NCBI GenBank assembly: GCA_965220095.1 | Contig: OZ244805.1 | Span: 3,534,001 to 3,598,000 of the forward strand | DNA length: 64,000 bases | Reading direction: 5' to 3' | From: Bin87 sp965220095 | GTDB taxonomy: Bacteria > Chloroflexota > Dehalococcoidia > Lucifugimonadales > UBA3495 | Part shown: piece by piece, positions 48,826 to 57,936 of the stretch | Numbering within the stretch: position 1 is the stretch's first letter | Layout of the letters: every line of letters starts with the position of its first letter | The notes under the pieces: model-generated | Told to the model about the DNA's origin: nothing | The model's input: only the letters and a program-made list of their open reading frames with translations | Database searches by the model: none | Program-made: the position numbers and the translations under genes

Positions 48826-49072
48826 TCGAGTCGTCCCCTGGCCACTTGCCGGGAATTAGGAAGTGGGGTTGCGCCAAGTTTACCACCGGTCGCGCAGCCG
48901 CTATCCTCTTGATTAGGACTGGTGCAACCGGCCGGTCAGCCAACCCGACGCTCTTGAGTCGTTGCCAGATTGTCACTGGTGGGCACATCAACGACCCGAC
49001 CACCCGGTCGGATATCCATTCGCCGATCACTTTGGCGGTGGCTTTAGTTTGGGCAACCAGGAGGAACAACGC

Positions 49073-50161
49073 ATGACTACGTCCTACCGTCCCACCGGAT
49101 TGATCCGTTACCACGCCGCCGGCACGTACCGGGGGTACACTCTCTTCTCGGCCAACGGCGGGGACGACGCTTACCTGATAGATATGGAAGGCAACTTCGT
49201 CCACCGCTGGCACTATCCCGGCGGCATCGCCTACGGCTTCCTGTTGGACAATGGTAACCTGCTTTTTCGAGATCAGGGGTCCAACCCTCCGGGCGCCGAC
49301 CACATCCGGGAAGTGGATTGGGACAGCAGGTTAGTCTGGGAGTATTACAATCCCAGCCTGCGGCGCCACGACCGGCTTCCCAACGGCAACAACCTGTTCC
49401 TGTTGCAACGCGATAGGATACCCGCGGAACTGACCCGCAGGGTTCGAGGCGGCTTTACTACCGCCAGCGATCCGGAGCAGATGTTCAGCGACCAGGTGGT
49501 GGAGGTTACGTCCGATGGAGTCGAAGTGGACGTATGGCGGTCCGCCGACCACTTGGTTCCGGAAACGGACATGATTTGCCCCCTGGAAAGGCGCGATGCC
49601 TGGGGAGGCGCAAACGACCTAACATCGTCGCCCGACGGCAGTACCTTCCTGATCAGCTTCCGCATCCTCGACACCGTGGCGTTGGTGGACCGGTCAACGG
49701 GCGAAATTACCTGGAAGTGGGGGCCGGGCAACATATCCCATCAACATCATCCCACCTACCTGGACAACGGTCACGTGCTGCTGCTGGACAACGGCGCCCA
49801 CCGTCGGGGATTAAGCTACTCTCGGGTCATCGAGGTGGACCCGTCCACCAGCGAGATCGTGTGGCAGTACCAGGGCCTGCCGATGGTCTCCTTTTTCACC
49901 CACTTCACCGGCGGGGCGCAACGCTTGCCCAACGGCAACACTCTGATAACCGAAGGTCTTACCGGCAGGTTGTTCGAGGTAACCCCCGGAAACGAGGTAG
50001 TGTGGGAATTCGTCAGTCCCTTCGTTGTTCCGTCCCAGTTCGGCATGGCCAACGGCGTGTTCCGAGCCCATCGCTACGGCCCCGACCATCCGGCCTTACG
50101 GGGAAAGGAGTTGGACCCGGAGCGATTCGGTAATTTCAATCGGCTGTATGGGAGGAGGTAA
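49073..50161 (+). CDS. Arylsulfotransferase-like beta-propeller protein
   Basis: 362 residues with repeated blades of the form LxNGNxL (LDNGNLLF, LPNGNNLF, LDNGHVLL, LPNGNTLI) and W/H residues typical of the ASST / Arylsulfotran_2 propeller. Histidines in SHQHHPTYL and HFTGGAQ may belong to the active site. CAGGAGGAACAAC precedes the ATG. No signal peptide is seen, so the cellular site is uncertain. It diverges from the binding-protein gene. Confidence 0.78.
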   Translation: MTTSYRPTGLIRYHAAGTYRGYTLFSANGGDDAYLIDMEGNFVHRWHYPGGIAYGFLLDNGNLLFRDQGSNPPGADHIREVDWDSRLVWEYYNPSLRRHDRLPNGNNLFLLQRDRIPAELTRRVRGGFTTASDPEQMFSDQVVEVTSDGVEVDVWRSADHLVPETDMICPLERRDAWGGANDLTSSPDGSTFLISFRILDTVALVDRSTGEITWKWGPGNISHQHHPTYLDNGHVLLLDNGAHRRGLSYSRVIEVDPSTSEIVWQYQGLPMVSFFTHFTGGAQRLPNGNTLITEGLTGRLFEVTPGNEVVWEFVSPFVVPSQFGMANGVFRAHRYGPDHPALRGKELDPERFGNFNRLYGRR

Positions 50162-50447
50162 ATGTAAGCCCTTCGGCAAGCCGAACGGGAAATCCCGGCC
50201 CGCGCCTGACGCGGCCCGATGCACGGTATCGCGTTGGGATGAAAGACCAGATCCGGACTAAGGGCATCCGCACCACCGGTCTCAGGTCGACGCTTGCGCC
50301 GTCCTGCAGGGTTGGGACATCGCCCGGGTTTACCGAAGCACCCGGGAGCAGATAGACTAACTCCAAGCCCAGCGACTGAAAGAACAGCAACCTGGTCGCA
50401 ATTGAGCGACGCAGTTTCCCAACGACAGCTTCGCGGAGGTTAGCGAT

Positions 50448-50861
50448 ATGTATAACAAGTCCATGATCAGCCTGGAACAGGCCCAGAACGCAATTGCCGC
50501 CATGATCGCCGATTTCAACCGAGACCCTGACCGGCGCAAGGTCGACATGGCCGTGGTGGACGATGCCGGAAACCTGCTGGCATATGCCCGTATGGACCGC
50601 TGTCTGAGGCCAACCTTCGCCATCCGCAAGGCCTACACCTCCGCGGTCCGCTCCATGGATACCGCCGCATTCGCCGAGCAACTCAGTAGCTCGGGCAGGT
50701 CTCTTGAGTCCTTTGGTGATCCCCAGTTGATAGCGATCCCTGGCGGGGTGGCCGTTTTCCACGATGGGCTGGTAGTCGGCGCCATCGGCGTGGGAGGCCT
50801 GCCCAGCGGATTCGACGACGAGGCCATTGCCAGGGCAGGGGTAGCGGCACTGGGAATCTAA
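50448..50861 (+). CDS. HbpS/GlcG-family (DUF336) protein
   Basis: 137 residues, GGAGG before the ATG. Family pattern: MISLEQAQNAIAAMIADF, VDMAVVDDAGNLLAYARMD, AIRKAYTSAV and the glycine-rich IPGGVAVFHDGLVVGAIGVGG. Members bind haem or cobalamin, or lie in glycolate-type operons. The FMN-dependent hydroxyacid oxidoreductase at 54.6 kb is in keeping with that, though not adjacent. The 286 bp before it show no gene. Confidence 0.85.
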   Translation: MYNKSMISLEQAQNAIAAMIADFNRDPDRRKVDMAVVDDAGNLLAYARMDRCLRPTFAIRKAYTSAVRSMDTAAFAEQLSSSGRSLESFGDPQLIAIPGGVAVFHDGLVVGAIGVGGLPSGFDDEAIARAGVAALGI

Positions 50862-50879
50862 CGGCGACGGGGTCCACCA

Positions 50880-50991
50880 CCACAAAACCCGTGAACGGCC
50901 CAAAGGCGACCACCGACTGGCGGTTCGGTACCCAGGATGATTGGGACAGACCAACGTCTCTATCCCTATCATTTCAAGATTGATTGAGTAC
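50880..50991 (+). mobile_element. IS630-a 3' end remnant
   Basis: The sequence decodes as DWRFGTQDDWDR with SLSLSFQD, a decayed version of the IS630-a C-terminus (NWRFSTQDARSK, LYPCLSRLD), followed by GATTGAGTACTA, the IS630-a terminal repeat. The rest of that element is gone. Confidence 0.7.
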
Positions 50992-52167
50992 TAAACTAAG
51001 GCCAAGGTGGGATGTGCATTTGCCTGAGGCAGGGAAGCGGGTCGGGAGTCCCGCAGGAGTGCTTCGGCCCGTGATTGCAGGAGGGTGCGGCAGCGCCGTT
51101 TCACCTCTTCTTTTCGGCTGTTCAGCGCAGCCAGAAAGCTGCTCACCCGCGCTTGAACCAAGGTGCTGGTACCCAGGCACAAGTTTCCGGTGGCCTCCTC
51201 TCTCACCCAGCCCCAGATGGCTTCATCGGGATTGAAGTCTGGGCGGTAGCCCGGCAGAGCCTGCCCCGTGCTTGACACGGGGTTCACCAGCCGCAAGTCC
51301 AGACCCGGGCTTCGCAGGTACTCTCTCACCGCCTCTCCCCGGTGGGCGGGAGCGTTGTCCCAGATTACCGTCAGGGAGCCAGGATGCCTTTCCCTCAGTT
51401 GGCCCAGGCAGTCGGCCTAGGCAGTCGGGCGAGGTTGCGGCATTGCTGTTTCCTTCCAGTTCCATCCACTCCACCTCCCCGGTCTCCAGGCACACCGCCG
51501 AGTAGTAGCTGGCCTGCTCCCTATAGCGAGGACTGGTGGTTTCCACCAGGGCCGGTTCTCCTTTCAGCGCCCACTTACTCCGTAGTTGGGCGTCAGCCCG
51601 GAAATGGGCCTCATCGGCAAAGAATATCTTTCCGCCAGTGCGTCCCGCCTCGTCCCGCATGGCGGCGTACTCCGCCACGAAGGCTTCCCGTTTCTCCCCA
51701 GCCGCCTGCAGCAGCCGCTTCTTGGGCCGCTGCAGGACGAATCCCAAGCGGTGCAGGTAGTTCAGGCAACTGCTGCGGCTCAGGCTGATGCCGAATCGCT
51801 CCCACACAAACTGCCGCACCACCTTCCAGTTGGCCAACTCAATGCCCGCCCCTTGGGGCAAGTCCTGCACCGCTGCCTTCAACTCAGCCTGTTGCGTCTC
51901 GCCAAGGGTGGGAGGAACCCCAGTCGGCTCGAATAACAATGCCCTGGGCCCACCCTCTCCAAAGGCGGCAACCCATCGACCTATGGTGTGCGGGTCCCGT
52001 TCCAAGGCCTCCGCCGTCGCCGATCCCGTCCAACCCTGGGCCAGCAGCAGCAGGGCATACCAACGTTCTCGCTCCCGGGGCCTGGACCCCAGGATCATCC
52101 GCCGGCGCAAGGCCTTGGCATCCATCTCCCATTGCTCCAAAAACCCGTCTATGTATCTCGCACCCAT
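50991..52167 (-). pseudogene. IS630-e transposase, one tandem-duplication frameshift and an in-frame palindrome
   Basis: Start at 52167 (MGARYIDGFLEQWEMDAKAL) after GGGAGGGG. Motifs: IFFADEAHFRADAQLRSKW, then a 13 bp tandem duplication (51406-51431) shifts the frame. In the second frame follow REYLRSPGLDLRLV, the inserted NPVSSTGQAL (51257-51282) and PGYRPDFNPDEAIWGW. The stop TAG is inside the terminal repeat. Unlike the other IS630 elements it has no A7 slip site. Confidence 0.88.
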
Positions 52168-52190
52168 CAGCAACCCCTCCCACACAATAC
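50992..52190 (-). mobile_element. IS630-e element
   Basis: The left end TACTAAACTAAGGCCAAGGT is the terminus shared with the MITEs at 9.4, 38.3 and 52.2 kb. A matching inverted right end is not present; a MITE starts at the expected place, so the right end was probably lost by recombination. Confidence 0.75.
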
Positions 52191-52352
52191 CTAAACTAAA
52201 GCCAAGGTGGGATCTACATTTGTAGGCGCTGCAGATTGGCTTAGGCGCCACGGTGAGGCTCTTCCACTGTACTTGGAAAGCGGTCCTGGGCCACCGACTG
52301 GCTTCTCCGATATGCGCATTTCACCTTGATATGCGCATTTCACCTTGATATT
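52191..52352. mobile_element. MITE of the IS630-e type, third copy, damaged
   Basis: Starts CTAAACTAAAGCCAAGGTGG as the other two copies. Near its far end the 19 bp unit TATGCGCATTTCACCTTGA is tandemly doubled (52311-52348) and the final GTTTAG is missing, just where IS630-d inserted. Confidence 0.8.
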
Positions 52353-52353
52353 A

Positions 52354-53435
52354 CTGATGCGTGAACGGTTATCTAAAGATAGAGTTGGGCTTGTGAGACA
52401 ATCGACCTCGTGAATAGTAGGACTGATGGACCGCCCACCGATTGGAAGGAAGCCCGCCGGCTCCGGGCTTGGGAGTTGGTGCAGGAGGGCTGGAAACAGA
52501 AAGATGTGGCTGCGCCTTGGGCGTGACTGGGGGCGCGGTGAGCCAGTGGGTCAGCAAAGCCCGCCAGGGAGGGAGGTGTTCCAGCCTTGGGCCGCCCGCC
52601 AGCATGCTGGCGGGCGGCCCAAGCTGAACGACCGGCAACGGGGGCAAATCCCCGAGTTGTTGACCCGAGGGCCGGCCGCCTGCGGGTTCAGCGGGGAAGT
52701 CTGGACTCGAGCGAGGGTGGCCCAGGTAATTGAGCGGGAGTTTGCGTGTCCTACGACCCTTCCCAGGTGGGACGGATACTGCGGGGCTGCGGCTGGAGTC
52801 GGCAAAAGCCGGCGCTGCGTTCCACCCAACGGGATGAGGACGCAATCCAAGACTGGCGGGATCGGCGCTGCACCGAACTCAAAAAAACGCCCTGGCCGAA
52901 GGCCGGACCATCCTGTGGGCTGACGAATCGGGGTTTTACCTGCTGCCGGCGTTGTTGCGCACCTGGGCGCCGGTGGCCCAAACCCCGGTAATCCGGCGCA
53001 AGCTGAGCTACGACCATCTCAGCGCGATTAGCCTGACGGGAGACCTTTACCGGGCGGTGCAGGACCACTCCTACCAAGGGGCTGACGTCATCGGGTTCCT
53101 GGAACAGTCGCTCGCTGCGATACCCGGCAAGTTGCTGGTGATTTGGGACGGTGCGCCGATCCACCGTTGCCGGGCGGTCAAGGAGTACCTGGCTCGGGGC
53201 GCAGCCCGACGGCTCCGGCTGGAGCAGTTGCCCGGGTATGCTCCGGAGTTGAACCCAGACGAAGGTGTCTGGCGATACCTGAAACAGGTCGAATTGAAGA
53301 ACTTGGTTTGTGCCGACCTGGGGCATTTGCGCCGCGAGTTCTGGGCCGCGGTGCAGCGGCTGTTGGCCAAGCCTGATGTGCTGCGCGCCTGCGTCAAGGA
53401 AGTCGGTTATGTTTAGTGAACCGTTCACGTATCAG
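52354..53435 (+). mobile_element. IS630-d (1082 bp)
   Basis: Inverted ends CTGATGCGTGAACGGTT and CTGATACGTGAACGGTT, TA on both sides (52352-52353 and 53436-53437). Confidence 0.9.
52410..53416 (+). pseudogene. IS630-d transposase, frameshifts besides the A7 slip
   Basis: GTG at 52410 reads TDWKEARRLRAWELVQEGWKQKDVA, then a missing base near 52516 shifts to LGVTGGAVSQWVSKARQGG. Another shift precedes SYDPSQVGRILRGCGWSRQKP. The CTC-A7 site at 52881-52887 leads by -1 to KNALAEGRTILWADESGFY. The DDE part (LLVIWDGAPIHR, GYAPELNPDEGVWRYLK) is intact to 53416. The ATG-led frame of the DDE half at 52952 alone would lack the first aspartate. Confidence 0.82.
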
Positions 53436-53438
53436 TAG

Positions 53439-53977
53439 TACGTTGTCAGAGCGGATGTAGGCGGGTACTCCCTGGCTGTCCTCAGCCCAGCCAGGGTTTC
53501 AATCACATCCGAACACCGGTTGTTGCGCTGGGCCCGAATAGGCAAACACTCCCGGGTGTACTCGTCGATGATGGTTAACAGCTGCACCGGACGCCCGTTA
53601 GTGGTCCTGACCTGGACGAAGGCATAGGCCCACATGTGGTTTCTCCGCTCCAGCCTAAGCCTTACACAGGATCCATCGTTCAGCCATAGCTGACCTCGTT
53701 TGGGCTGCCTGGCCGGCACCTTTGGCCTCTCCCGCCGCCAGATCCGCTCTACCCGCTTGTGGTTCACATCCCATCCGGCACGTGTCAGCAGGGCGGTGAT
53801 CCGCCGGTAACCGTACCGACCCAACCGGCTGGCCAGCCCCACGATCTCGTTGGTCAGAGCCTGCTCGTCGTCCCGAACGAACGGCTCATGGCGCTGGGTC
53901 GAGCGGGGTTGCTCCAACACCCGGCAAGCCCGACGCTCTGATACTCCCAGAACCGACCTGACGTGTTCCACACGCAC
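53439..53977 (-). pseudogene. IS3 OrfB integrase, truncated
   Basis: Reads MRVEHVRSVLGVSERRACRVL, YGYRRITALLTRAGWDVNHKRVERIWR and YAFVQVRTTNGRPVQLLTIIDEYTREC (first aspartate). A frameshift near 53480 precedes VPAYIRSDN, where the element is cut before the final glutamate. Confidence 0.85.
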
Positions 53978-53994
53978 TCGGCGGCGAGCGGGGC

Positions 53995-54273
53995 TCAGAA
54001 GTTCACCTCAGCTGCCTCCTTGAGTATCTGGTTGTCCAGGGTGAGTTCTGCCACCGCCCGCTTGAGCCGGTTGTTCTCGGTCTCCAACTGCTTCAGGCGC
54101 CGGGCCTGGTCCACCCGGAGACCGCCGTACTCGGCCCGCCACCGGTAGAAGGTCTGCTCCGATACCCCGATGCGCCGGGCGGCCTCTGCAACCGTACTGC
54201 CGGTTGCGATGATCACTTCCGCTTCCCTGAACTTGTTGATGATTTCCTCGGCCGTGTGCTTCCTCTTCGGCAT
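53995..54273 (-). CDS. IS3 OrfA
   Basis: 92 residues: MPKRKHTAEEIINKFREAEV, helix-turn-helix AARRIGVSEQTFYRWRAEYGG and a leucine-rich coiled coil (LKQLETENNRLKRAVAELTLDNQIL). It is complete, but its OrfB partner is broken, so it is no longer useful to the element. Confidence 0.9.
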   Translation of the reverse strand: MPKRKHTAEEIINKFREAEVIIATGSTVAEAARRIGVSEQTFYRWRAEYGGLRVDQARRLKQLETENNRLKRAVAELTLDNQILKEAAEVNF

Positions 54274-54603
54274 GTCTTGTCCCCCATGTTGTCTGGGGCC
54301 ATAACATTGATCCTGGATCGGTTTTCGGGGGTCGGGTCACCCTACGCCCACACAGTCATAGCAGGAGATTCGTTGGCCCAGGTGTCGGTGGGAGAAATAT
54401 GAATTCCCTGAATGTACAACAAAGTGAGGCGACCCTTCACCACCCCAACTGAAACGCTCTCGCCATTCCCCTGGGACTTGCCCGCAGCCGCTCCAGGCCG
54501 TAAAGTATGGGTGCCGTCAACTCTACCCACTGAGAACGCCGCCCCATACCCTCATGCCGGGCGGGGAGCGGCGGGTAGGATCCGTCTCCAAAGGGAGGTC
54601 AAG

Positions 54604-55701
54604 ATGCGACTCGACCCCATCAACCTCTACGACTACGAGGAACGTGCCAGGCTGGTCCTGCCCCACGACGATTGGGACACCATCGACGCCGGGGCTATGG
54701 ACATGTTCACCACCCGGCGCAACCGCACCGCCTTCGAGGAACTGACTCTGCGCCCCAGGTTCCTCCGCGACATCGGAGAGCGGGACCTTTCGACCACCAT
54801 GCTGGGTAATGAACTCAGTATGCCGGTGTTCGTCTGCCCCGCAGGTTCCCATCACCGAGCCCATCCCGAGGGAGAGGTGGCCACTGCCCGCGGCGCAAGC
54901 ATGTCCAACACTCTGATGATGCTCAGCACCGGTTCCAACTGCAGCATGGAAGAGGTCGCCGAGGAAGCCACCAGCCCCCTCTTCTTCCAGCTCTACCACC
55001 GGGGTTACGACCTCACCGAAATGCTGGTCCGCCGCGCCGAAGAGGCCGGGTTCAAGGCCATCACCCTGACGGTGGACACCCCCACCCCCAGCCCCAAGGA
55101 GCGTGACTTGCGCAACCGGTACAACCGGAACTTCGAGCAGGGCAACTTCCGGGGCGTCAACAAGCCGGAGAACGTGCTACGCGGCACCGACGAGTCCGTC
55201 GGCTGGAACGTCAACCGCACCGTTCCCCTCACCTGGCAGGAGCTTGAATGGCTCCGCAGCCTCACCGGCCTGCCCCTGGTGCTCAAGGGCATCCGCACCG
55301 CCGAGGACGCCCACATCGCCGCCGAGAGCGGTGTCGACGGCATCCTGGTATCGACCCACGGTGGACGCCAACTGGACATGACCATGGGCGCAATCGAGAT
55401 GCTGCCCGAGGTCGTCGATGCGGTCAAGGGCAATTGCGAAGTCTACGTTGACTCCGGCGTCCGCCGCGGCAGCGACGTCGTCAAGGCACTGGCCTTGGGA
55501 GCCAAGGCCGTTGGCATCGGGCGTCCCCTCTTCTGGGGGCTGGCCATCAACGGGGCCGAGGGCGTCCACGGCGTCCTGGAACTGCTCCGGGAAGAGATCG
55601 ACCGGGCCATGGCCTACTGCGGCCAGATCTCCGTCCAGGACCTGGAGCCAAACCTGGTCAACGTCCCCCAAGGCTGGGGAGCCCCCCAACCCGACTTCTA
55701 A
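54604..55701 (+). CDS. FMN-dependent alpha-hydroxyacid oxidoreductase
   Basis: 365 residues of the glycolate oxidase / lactate dehydrogenase (lldD-like) family. K228 (LVLKGI), the catalytic base H252 and R255 in STHGGRQLD, and the phosphate-binding DSGVRRGSDVVKALALGA and VGIGRP are present. N-terminal substrate residues are less typical (AGAMDMFTTRRN). GGGAGG precedes the ATG. The IS-A end lies 1 bp after the stop codon, so no residues are lost, but any downstream operon gene is cut off. Substrate unknown. Confidence 0.88.
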   Translation: MRLDPINLYDYEERARLVLPHDDWDTIDAGAMDMFTTRRNRTAFEELTLRPRFLRDIGERDLSTTMLGNELSMPVFVCPAGSHHRAHPEGEVATARGASMSNTLMMLSTGSNCSMEEVAEEATSPLFFQLYHRGYDLTEMLVRRAEEAGFKAITLTVDTPTPSPKERDLRNRYNRNFEQGNFRGVNKPENVLRGTDESVGWNVNRTVPLTWQELEWLRSLTGLPLVLKGIRTAEDAHIAAESGVDGILVSTHGGRQLDMTMGAIEMLPEVVDAVKGNCEVYVDSGVRRGSDVVKALALGAKAVGIGRPLFWGLAINGAEGVHGVLELLREEIDRAMAYCGQISVQDLEPNLVNVPQGWGAPQPDF

Positions 55702-55702
55702 G

Positions 55703-57181
55703 CTGGACTTTCCGCATTTCAAGCGGCGTAAGCCAGGGAATCGACAAGTCGGTGGTACAGAGCGACTGGGAGTTCCTGCGTATCGAGGCTGGCCGCCGAC
55801 AGTGAAAAACTCTCCGACGCCAGCCACAGTTGGCGTCGGACCGGGGCAATGGCGTCCACGAAGGTCGGCGATGGTTTGTCGTACCAGGCCGCTCGGCGCT
55901 GGGTCATGGGGTGCTGTTTTTGCAACCCGTGAGCGGCCAGGGTGGTCCAGGAGAAGATTCCCAGCAGGACGGGCGTGGTGCGGGCGATGGCCAGGTCGGA
56001 CCACTGGCGCTGGGTTTCCACGCCCAGGTGGGTTCGCACCTCCCGGAAAGTAACTTCCAGTTGCCAGCGCAGGACAAACCATTCCAGGATCTGGGTCGGG
56101 TCCGCCGCGGGGTCGGTGCACAGCAAAGCCTGGGTGGCGAAGGAACCCTTGGGATCTCGGATCAGCACCCAGCGGATGAGGACTGGAGACTTGCCGGAGC
56201 GGTACCAGACCGCCGTTTGCGACGTGAGTTCCACGGTGCGGGTGGTGCCGTCATACCAGGCCACGGCCACACTGGCCCAAGTTACCTGGGGCTGGTCAAG
56301 GATCGTTTTCAGCGCGGGTCGCCGCGCGCCTTTCAGCGGCGGGCGGCCGTTCTGACCCGGCTGACGGGCTGGCGCGGGCGCGTAGAGAGCGGCGTCCAGC
56401 CGTAGTCTGGCAATGAGGGTAACGGGTTCACGGAGGGATTGGCAGCAGTGGAGCAGGTCCAGCACGGCGTAGCTGTTGTCGCCCACCAGCGCCAGTGGAC
56501 GTTGGGGCAGCCAGCGTGGTTCGGCAGGCTCACCATGAGCGGGGTTGCAGGATCATCTGTCGCGCCCAGTCGGTGAGTTTCTTGTGTCGGCGTCCCTGCT
56601 GCTGGTAGTACCGCGTCGAGGGCGCCAGCACGGTGAGCGCCGGCAAGGCCCAATGGCGTCCGGCCCAGGGCACGTGGCCCAGCCACATCAGAGAGATCCA
56701 GCGCAGGCCGCTGGCCTTGACCAGTTGCTGGCGGCTGGAACGCACCGCATCGCGGTAGATGCCCCGACCTTTGATCTTGGCGCCGCGACGCCGTTCCAGG
56801 GTTTCGTCGATGCCGAAGATCAACGGGCCGTCGCCGCGGTCCAGGTGCTGGAGCAGCAGCACCAGCAGGATGCGGGCCGCTGCACGGGACGACCACACCG
56901 CCCGATTGAGCACCTCATGGTAGCGGGCGTAGTCGCGCTGGTCGCTGCGGCCCATGACGCGCAGTGCCGCCGCCACGGTGCGCTGACCCGGGGTCAGGAT
57001 CGCGCCGATCAGCAGCACCTGGGCTTTCCGCCAGGTCGGGTTGGTAAACAGCGTTGCGAAGGGACCGACAACGGCTACAATTGCATCGGGCAGGGTGAGC
57101 ATGGCTGGACCTTTAGTGAGATTTGGGTCAGGCCAGCTTACCCTGCCTTTATACTTTTTCTAAATTTTGCGTAAAGTCCAG
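55703..57181 (-). mobile_element. IS-A, split type, hybrid copy (1479 bp)
   Basis: Complete ends, but the flanks CTAAG and CTTGT do not match. The half nearest 57181 matches the intact-type copies (end GCGTAAAGTCCAG and N-terminus VAVVGPFATLF), and the half nearest 55703 has the split-type palindrome (56515-56544). It is therefore a recombinant of two copies. Confidence 0.9.
55719..57102 (-). pseudogene. IS-A transposase, split, hybrid
   Basis: Frames 57102-56530 and 56486-55719. The C-terminal part differs more than the other copies do (for example FREVRTHLG, PVRRQLWLASESFSLSAASLD), so this half may be an older subtype. Confidence 0.88.
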
Positions 57182-57383
57182 CTTGTGATTCATGTATTGG
57201 GTGCCTTCTGAGAGGCTTGGAGTCTTGCCGATCATTTGGAAGCACACTCATTTTGTCGGTTACGAATTAAGACGCGATTGCCCTGGTCAACAGCGCCGTT
57301 GACGCTACCGATGCAGCTATCTATCATTTCTGCAACCGTATTGGGAGTTTGGAAACGGGAATTCCCCACGAGGATTAGAATAG
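57182..57383. other. Short intergenic with a possible IS4-type end
   Basis: GACGCGATTGCCCTG near 57271-57285 resembles the right end of the MITE at 30960-31197 (TGCGATTGCCCTG). No gene is present. Confidence 0.3.
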
Positions 57384-57911
57384 ATGATTACCGACCTGCC
57401 AACCCTGCTTCGCTACTTCGACCGCTTCCACCAGCGCACGGTGCGGGACATTCTGGCGCTGCCACCGGAGGCCGACGGTTGGCGGCCGCCCCGGGGAGAA
57501 GGCGAGAAGGCTTGGAACATCAACGAAATCGTGCATCACATCGCGGAATCCCGGCTCTACTTCGCCAGCGCCTACTGCGGTCGGGGCTGGCTGTACGACT
57601 GGCCCGTGCCCAGCACCGAGCGGCAGTCGGACTGGATTCCGGCCATCGAGAGCTCCTTCGAGGAGTTCCACCGGCGGCTGGACGACAGCCCGCCGGAGTG
57701 GCTGCAACGCCGTGTGAGGATGATAGACACCGACGAGATGCTCAGCGGCTGGCGCATCATGATGATGCTGTTCGAGCACGAAACACATCACCGCAGCCAG
57801 ATAGACACCGACGCGGGACTGGAGGGTTGGGATGTGCCGCACATCTACGGCAGGTCGCGGGAGAGCATCGACGAGTTGCAGGAGGAGCAGCGCAGGCGGG
57901 CGGGGCTGTAG
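57384..57911 (+). CDS. DinB-fold metal-binding protein
   Basis: 175 residues of the DinB/YfiT four-helix bundle. Candidate metal ligands are H51/H52 (NEIVHHIAES), H132 and H136 (FEHETHHRSQ). Many members are thiol-dependent enzymes or S-transferases; the substrate is not known here. The gene is intact and sits between IS-A and the IS1182 element. Confidence 0.85.
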   Translation: MITDLPTLLRYFDRFHQRTVRDILALPPEADGWRPPRGEGEKAWNINEIVHHIAESRLYFASAYCGRGWLYDWPVPSTERQSDWIPAIESSFEEFHRRLDDSPPEWLQRRVRMIDTDEMLSGWRIMMMLFEHETHHRSQIDTDAGLEGWDVPHIYGRSRESIDELQEEQRRRAGL

Positions 57912-57936
57912 ATAGCAACCTGCCTTGAGGCGCGGA

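Larger units (their letters stand above)
53438..54339 (-). mobile_element. IS3-family element, 3' part lost
   Basis: The right end is the inverse of TGACCCGACCCCCGAAAACC, ending at 54339. The left end is missing because the element stops inside OrfB at the border of IS630-d. Confidence 0.85.
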
